Shown here: in pieces, positions 6,242-9,883 of the stretch
Numbering within the stretch: position 1 is the first letter of the stretch
How the letters are laid out: each line of letters opens with the position of its first letter
Origin: Fibrobacter succinogenes
Lineage (GTDB): Bacteria > Fibrobacterota > Fibrobacteria > Fibrobacterales > CADBQJ01
Direction: 5' to 3'
Length of the DNA: 9,883 nucleotides
Assembly: GCA_902796785.1 (NCBI GenBank)
Contig: CADBQJ010000046.1
Coordinates: 1-9,883, forward strand
Notes under the pieces: model-generated
Database searches by the model: none
What the model was told of the DNA's origin: nothing
The model's input: the letters and a program-made list of their open reading frames with translations, nothing else
Program-made: the position numbers and the translations under genes

Positions 6242-6628
6242 CTAGGCCTTGCCGGGACGGGCTTCCGCGGCCTGCTTGCGGCGCATGGCCCTCAGGAAAT
6301 TCTGCCGTTTGAAGGCGTTCCGGTGCTCCATGCAGAAGCGGGGGTAGACGAACTGCTTGGGGAAGACCTTGACGACGAAGTCGTTGTCGCAGCCCACCAT
6401 GCAGCATTTGAAGGGGATTTCGACCACGTCCGTGTAGTTGTGGCGGAAGAGCATGTTGTTCTTCTCGATCGAATCGTAGTCCTTCTTCGGCTTCTGGCGG
6501 TTCTTGATGTCGCGGTGCTCGGGGCAGTACTTGGCGATCGGGTGGCCCCAGAACTGCTTGCCGCAGCCCGGCTCCTGGCAAACCTTCAGCTTGATGCGCT
6601 TCTTCCGCTTGTATCTGGGCAGCTGCAT
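6242..6628 (-). CDS. small basic protein with two C-x4-C...C-x2-H putative zinc sites
   Basis: I do not recognise this 128-residue protein. It carries two similar cysteine/histidine modules. The first is Cys17-x4-Cys22-x12-Cys35-x2-His38 (ending KYCPEH). The second is Cys75-x4-Cys80-x18-Cys99-x2-His102 (ending RFCMEH). Each could bind one zinc ion. The N-terminus (MQLPRYKRKKRIKLKV), the linker (RDIKNRQKPKKD) and the C-terminal helix (RNAFKRQNFLRAMRRKQ) are very basic, which suggests nucleic-acid binding. There is no signal peptide, so it is cytosolic. The ATG at 6628 is chosen because GGAGG stands 6 nt before it; the frame is open further upstream but crosses the promoter. It is divergent from the S41 protease gene and followed by tRNA-His. 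A zinc-ribbon transcription or RNA-associated factor is plausible, not shown. Confidence 0.85.
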   Translation of the reverse strand: MQLPRYKRKKRIKLKVCQEPGCGKQFWGHPIAKYCPEHRDIKNRQKPKKDYDSIEKNNMLFRHNYTDVVEIPFKCCMVGCDNDFVVKVFPKQFVYPRFCMEHRNAFKRQNFLRAMRRKQAAEARPGKA

Positions 6629-6686
6629 GGCGATCCTCCGCGGGAGGCCGTTTCCCGGCCGATTATGAAGGGCAAAGATAGCAAAA
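6629..6686 (-). promoter_or_regulatory. promoter and structured leader of the tandem putative zinc-site gene
   Basis: TTTTGC followed by TATCTTTG (6673-6680) on the minus strand matches the TAnnTTTG -10 form. The leader, about 40-45 nt, can form two hairpins. One is GGCCG / CGGCC. The other is CCTCC-CGC-GGAGG, in which the ribosome binding site is one arm of the stem. This could make translation sensitive to temperature, RNA-binding proteins or the ribosome. Confidence 0.5.
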
Positions 6687-6723
6687 CGGCCGAATTCGGG
6701 CATCTCCGGGCCTTCCGGCCGTT

Positions 6724-6737
6724 CTAGATTTCGGGGG
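6724..6737 (+). promoter_or_regulatory. promoter -10 region of the S41 protease gene next to its start codon
   Basis: TCTAGATTTCGGGGG directly precedes the ATG at 6738, and TAGATT ends 7 nt before it. The expected start of transcription falls at or within a few bases of the ATG. The run of G residues could act as a ribosome binding site only if transcription began further upstream. Confidence 0.5.
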
Positions 6738-7853
6738 ATGACGCTCCGGAAGGCCATTCGCCGCGCCCTTTTCGCGCTTCCGCTCTGCGCGCTCGCCTCC
6801 TGCGGCGGGATCGCCGGCGAGACCTCCGTCCCCGGCGGAAGGCTCGACGAGGCGGGCCGCGAGGAGGTCCTGGCGGTCCACGGGCTCCTCTCCCGGCTCT
6901 ACGTCCGCCCCGAGGAGATCCCCCCGCGCGAGAAGGTCTGGACGATCGAGGAGACGCTCGCGCCCCTCACCGACCGCTGGACCTTCTATTTCGAGCCGAA
7001 GAAGGCCGAGGAGGAGCGCGAGGAGGAGGAACACGCCCCGGTCGACACCGCCTCCGGGCTCCCCGTCCCCACGGTCTGGTCCTTCCGCGTGGCCGAGGGG
7101 ATCACGCTGCTGCGGATCACCCAGTTCAAGCGGGTGACGATGGAGGGGACGACCGGCGACACGAGCGGCACCTGGCTGGAGCTGCGCCGGGCCCTGGCCG
7201 CCACCGACACGGAGCGGGTCACCCTGGTCGACCTCCGCTCCAACCCCGGCGGCAACGTGGAGCTCTGCCTGAACATGGCCGACGAGTTCGTCCCCGCGGG
7301 GCGCGTCCTGCTGAAGATGGAGAACCGGGCCGCCCCCTGGGCCGGCGGAAAGCTGCGCTCCGAGCGGACCGCGCGCGGCGGCGGGATCGCCGAGAACCGG
7401 CGGTTCGTCTTCCTCGCCAACGGCGGGTCTGCCTCCTGCTCCGAGATCTTCCTCGCGGCGGTCCGCGGGAACCGCGACGACCCCCTCGTGGGCGAGCGCA
7501 CCTACGGCAAGGGGATCGGCCAGAGCGTCTGGAACACCCCGGCCGGCGGACAGCTCCGCGTCACCTCGCTGCGCTTCCTCGGGCCGAACGACGAGTCGTG
7601 GGACGGCGTCGGCCTCCTCCCCGACGTCGAGGTCTCCGGGAGCGTCGCGCAGCTCGAGCGCGCCCTCGAGGAGGCGCGGAAGATCCTCGCCCTCCCCGCG
7701 CCCGCGCCGGCTCTCCCCGACTCGGCGCTCCGGACGATCGCCTCCCTCCCCGCCGCGGTCCCCGCGGTCGGAGCGGTCGCCGAGACCGCCGCCGCCGACG
7801 GCGCCGCGCTCCTCGCCCTGGAGCGCCCCCTTTCCGCGGAAACGGAAGAATAG
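6738..7853 (+). CDS. S41-family (C-terminal processing) protease lipoprotein, PDZ-less
   Basis: This is a serine protease of the Prc/CtpA type, 371 residues long. It starts with a lipoprotein signal (FALPLCALAS then Cys22), so it is anchored in the periplasm or outer membrane. The catalytic core is recognisable: ITLLRITQF (122-130), VTLVDLRSNPGGN (161-173), GGSASCSEIF (229-238) with Ser233 as nucleophile, and GERTYGKGIGQ (252-262) with Lys258 as the general base. The Ser-to-Lys spacing of 25 equals that of E. coli Prc. GVGLLPDVEV closes the fold. Where CtpA proteins carry a PDZ substrate-recognition domain, this one has only a short acidic linker (EEEREEEEH, 91-99). An Ala/Pro-rich tail ends the protein. 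The substrate is unknown. The AI-2E-family gene starts 37 bp downstream. Confidence 0.9.
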   Translation: MTLRKAIRRALFALPLCALASCGGIAGETSVPGGRLDEAGREEVLAVHGLLSRLYVRPEEIPPREKVWTIEETLAPLTDRWTFYFEPKKAEEEREEEEHAPVDTASGLPVPTVWSFRVAEGITLLRITQFKRVTMEGTTGDTSGTWLELRRALAATDTERVTLVDLRSNPGGNVELCLNMADEFVPAGRVLLKMENRAAPWAGGKLRSERTARGGGIAENRRFVFLANGGSASCSEIFLAAVRGNRDDPLVGERTYGKGIGQSVWNTPAGGQLRVTSLRFLGPNDESWDGVGLLPDVEVSGSVAQLERALEEARKILALPAPAPALPDSALRTIASLPAAVPAVGAVAETAAADGAALLALERPLSAETEE

Positions 7854-7878
7854 GCGTTTCGCGGCGCCCGATAAGAAG

Positions 7879-7890
7879 TAGATTGACAGC
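7879..7890 (+). promoter_or_regulatory. possible -10 box directly before the AI-2E-family gene
   Basis: TAGATT (7879-7884) ends 6 nt before the ATG at 7891, the same placement as for the S41 protease and cysE. There is no clear -35 and no clear ribosome binding site. The gene may also be read through from the protease 37 bp upstream. Confidence 0.35.
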
Positions 7891-8919
7891 ATGGAATCCG
7901 CCCCTCCGCGCTTTTCGGCGCGCTCGATCTGCCTGGTCGCCCTGACCGCGCTGGCCTCGCTCGCCGCGCTCCGCGCCGCGCAGACCGTCGTCGTGCCGCT
8001 CCTCTACTCCTGCTTCCTGGCGGTCGTCCTCTCGCCGATCGTCGTGGTGCTGGTGCGCCGCCGCTGGCCCGTGCTGCCCGCGGTCCTCTCGGCGCTGGCG
8101 CTGGTCTTCGCGCTCGCCTACGCCATGGGCTGCCTGCTCGTCTTCAGCCTGCAGGACCTGGGCTCCGAGATCCCGCGCTACGCGGACCGGTTCGTCGAGC
8201 TGGCCCGCGAGTTCGGCGCGTTCGCGCTCGCGCACGGCGTGGAGCTCGACGTCGACCGCTTCATCGAGTCGCTGGACGTGTCGAACCTGGCGCCCGTCGC
8301 CAAGGGCGGCGTGGGCTTCCTGCTCTCCGCCACGAAGTACGCGGCGATGGTCTTCTTCGTCACGCTCTTCATGCTCCTCGAGGGGGCGCGGCTGAAGGAC
8401 AAGGCGCGCCGCTCGTTCGGCGAGCGGAACTTCTTCGACGAGACGTTCAAGGGGATCGCGCTCGACATCCAGCGCTACCTGGTGGTCAAGACCTTCGTCT
8501 CGCTGCTGACCGGCGTCGCCGTCGCGGTCTTCCTCGCCGTCGTCGGCGTCCCCTTCCCGCTGCTGTGGGGCATCGTCGCGTTCCTCTTCAACTACGTCCC
8601 GAGCGTGGGGAGCGCCGTCGCCTCCGTCCCGCCGGTGCTGATGGCGCTGATGGACCCGGTCTCGCCGATCGCCACGGCCACCGTCGCCGCCGTCGGGCTG
8701 CTCGTGATCCAGGTGGCCATCGGCAGCTACCTCGACCCCCGGCTGATGGGGAAGAACCTCAACCTCTCGGCGCTCGTCGTCTTCCTCAGCATGATCTTCT
8801 GGGGATGGATGTGGGGCCCCGCCGGCATGCTGATCGCCGTTCCGCTCACCGTCTGCGTCAAGGTCGGCCTGGCCTACTTCCCCAAGACCGCGCCGTTCTC
8901 GAAACTGCTCGAAAGCTGA
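7891..8919 (+). CDS. AI-2E/PerM-family transporter (UPF0118-type membrane protein)
   Basis: This polytopic inner-membrane protein has 342 residues. Hydrophobic segments lie near residues 13-30, 31-55, 60-87, 148-164, 202-219, 222-250, 258-278 and 291-325, with a soluble stretch at about 88-140 as is typical of the family. The family hallmarks are GIVAFLFNYVPSVGSAVAS (227-245), the DPRLMGKNLNLS block (282-293) and WGWMWGPAGMLIAVPLT (304-320). Members have been assigned to autoinducer-2 export, to sodium/proton exchange, or left unassigned, so the substrate here is open. No conventional ribosome binding site precedes the ATG. The next gene begins 26 bp after the stop and is likely co-transcribed. 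Confidence 0.93.
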   Translation: MESAPPRFSARSICLVALTALASLAALRAAQTVVVPLLYSCFLAVVLSPIVVVLVRRRWPVLPAVLSALALVFALAYAMGCLLVFSLQDLGSEIPRYADRFVELAREFGAFALAHGVELDVDRFIESLDVSNLAPVAKGGVGFLLSATKYAAMVFFVTLFMLLEGARLKDKARRSFGERNFFDETFKGIALDIQRYLVVKTFVSLLTGVAVAVFLAVVGVPFPLLWGIVAFLFNYVPSVGSAVASVPPVLMALMDPVSPIATATVAAVGLLVIQVAIGSYLDPRLMGKNLNLSALVVFLSMIFWGWMWGPAGMLIAVPLTVCVKVGLAYFPKTAPFSKLLES

Positions 8920-8945
8920 CGAATTCTTCCGCAAAGAGGTCCGCC

Positions 8946-9883
8946 ATGGCAACCGAAAAGAAGACGAAGAAGAAGACCGAAAAGACCGCGAAGAAGGCCG
9001 CCAAGGCCGTCGCGAAGAAAGCGGCGAAGGTCTCCGGGGCCGCGAAGGCCGCCGCGGAGAAGCCGCCCACGCCCATGCTCGTCGGCGACGACCCCGTCTT
9101 CATGCGCAGCGAGGAGGGCCGCGTGGCCCGCGTGCTGGCCGAGTTCATGGCGCCCGGCGCGCGGTTCCGCGAACTGGGCGTGGACAACACGATCATCTTC
9201 TTCGGGTCGGCGCGCACGCTCGGGCCCAAGGCGCTCAAGCGCGAGCTGAACAAGGCCGAGGAGAAGGGCGACCGCGCGCGGATCGCCAAGCTGCACCGCC
9301 TGGCCGAGGTCGGCCGCTTCTACGACGACGCGCGCGAGCTCGGCCGCCGCCTGAGCGAATGGAGCAAGAAGCAGCCGGAGAACTACGCCATCTGCACCGG
9401 CGGCGGGCCCGGCATCATGGAGGCCGGCAACCGCGGCGCCGGCGACGCGGGCGCGCCGAGCGTGGCGCTCAACATCGAGCTGCCGTTCGAGCAGCATCCG
9501 AACCCCTACATCACGCCGGAGCTGAGCCTGCAGTTCAACTACTTCTTCGTGCGCAAGTACTGGTTCCTCTACATGGCCAAGGCGCTCGTCGTCTTCCCCG
9601 GCGGCTTCGGCACGCTCGACGAGTTCTTCGAGGCCATCACGCTCATCCAGACGCACAAGATGGACAAGCCCATGCCCGTGGTGCTGTACGGCAGCAGGTT
9701 CTGGAACGAGGTGCTGAACCTGCGCCACCTGGCCGACACCGGAATGATCGACCCCGACGACCTGATGATCTTCCGCACCTTCGACGACGTCGACGGCGCG
9801 TTCGACTACATCACGCACGAGATCGCCGCCAACCGCAAGTACTACCGCGACATCGAGGAAGAGCGCCGCAACCGGACGTCGAA
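8946..9883 (+). CDS. LOG-family (TIGR00730-like) protein with histone-H1-like N-terminal tail, 3' truncated
   Basis: The frame starts at ATG 8946 behind AGAGGT and runs off the window end, giving 312 complete codons. Residues about 45-312 form a Rossmann-like LOG/lysine-decarboxylase-family domain. It has GGGPGIMEAGNRGA (152 onward) and PGGFGTLDEFFE (218 onward), the nucleotide-phosphate-binding and catalytic motifs. LOG enzymes cleave AMP-type cytokinin nucleotides, and bacterial relatives act as nucleotide phosphoribohydrolases; the exact substrate is unknown here. Residues 2-43 are an Ala/Lys tail (repeated AKKAAK/KKTKKK) like histone H1 or bacterial Hc1 C-termini, absent from normal LOG proteins. 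The first internal Met is residue 44, but only the upstream ATG has a good ribosome binding site, so the tail is likely translated. The AI-2E-family gene lies 26 bp upstream. Confidence 0.9.
   Translation, partial: MATEKKTKKKTEKTAKKAAKAVAKKAAKVSGAAKAAAEKPPTPMLVGDDPVFMRSEEGRVARVLAEFMAPGARFRELGVDNTIIFFGSARTLGPKALKRELNKAEEKGDRARIAKLHRLAEVGRFYDDARELGRRLSEWSKKQPENYAICTGGGPGIMEAGNRGAGDAGAPSVALNIELPFEQHPNPYITPELSLQFNYFFVRKYWFLYMAKALVVFPGGFGTLDEFFEAITLIQTHKMDKPMPVVLYGSRFWNEVLNLRHLADTGMIDPDDLMIFRTFDDVDGAFDYITHEIAANRKYYRDIEEERRNRTS

Noticed and set aside
6629..6757. Upstream start for the putative zinc-site protein, giving 171 residues
   Set aside because: It would overlap the divergent promoters. The ATG at 6628 has GGAGG at ideal spacing.
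7561..8952. Minus-strand open frame of 463 codons opposite the AI-2E-family gene
   Set aside because: It is Arg/Asp/Glu/His-rich without motifs, and the plus strand encodes a clear membrane protein family.
1..9883. CRISPR array, insertion sequence, prophage or defence island
   Set aside because: No evenly spaced direct repeats, transposase, integrase or phage-type genes are visible on either strand.

Overview
The window comes from a GC-rich, Gram-negative (diderm) bacterium. An LpxH-type lipid A enzyme, a TonB-dependent outer-membrane receptor and three lipoproteins all require an outer membrane. No gene fixes the phylum. Several promoter -10 regions read TAnnTTT(G), the pattern known from Bacteroidota. 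The TonB receptor plus beta-propeller lipoprotein pair also recalls that group, but the high GC would equally suit relatives in the FCB or PVC superphyla. This placement is an inference with low confidence.

Left part (1-1331): the 3' part of an LpxH-like UDP-2,3-diacylglucosamine pyrophosphatase ends 7 bp from a convergent, unrecognised four-cysteine lipoprotein. An imperfect palindrome of about 70 bp lies upstream of that lipoprotein, between it and the next operon.

Centre left (1332-4690, minus strand): this is the clearest unit, a vitamin B12 uptake operon. A promoter drives a cobalamin riboswitch with a full B12 box, followed by a BtuB-like TonB-dependent receptor. The receptor overlaps a beta-propeller lipoprotein by 4 nt (ATGA). 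The layout resembles the BtuB-BtuG surface cobalamin systems of gut Bacteroides. The receptor lacks a normal start codon where its signal peptide should begin.

Centre (4700-6740, mostly minus strand): an HU-type DNA-binding protein with its own promoter and terminator, a serine acetyltransferase (CysE), tRNA-His with promoter and terminator, and a small protein with two C-x4-C...C-x2-H putative zinc sites and a strong ribosome binding site folded into a hairpin.

Right part (6738-9883, plus strand): three genes read in one direction. They are an S41-type (C-terminal processing) protease lipoprotein without a recognisable PDZ domain, an AI-2E/PerM-family membrane protein, and a LOG-family protein with a histone-H1-like lysine/alanine tail. 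The last gene is cut by the window end. The first two starts sit only 6-7 nt after TAGATT boxes, suggesting leaderless transcripts.

Most genes are ordinary housekeeping or envelope genes. I see no CRISPR array, phage, transposon or defence locus. The items most worth a second look are the B12 operon with its apparent AUC start, the repeated TAGATTTCGG promoter element placed next to start codons, the tandem putative zinc-site protein, and the H1-tailed LOG protein.
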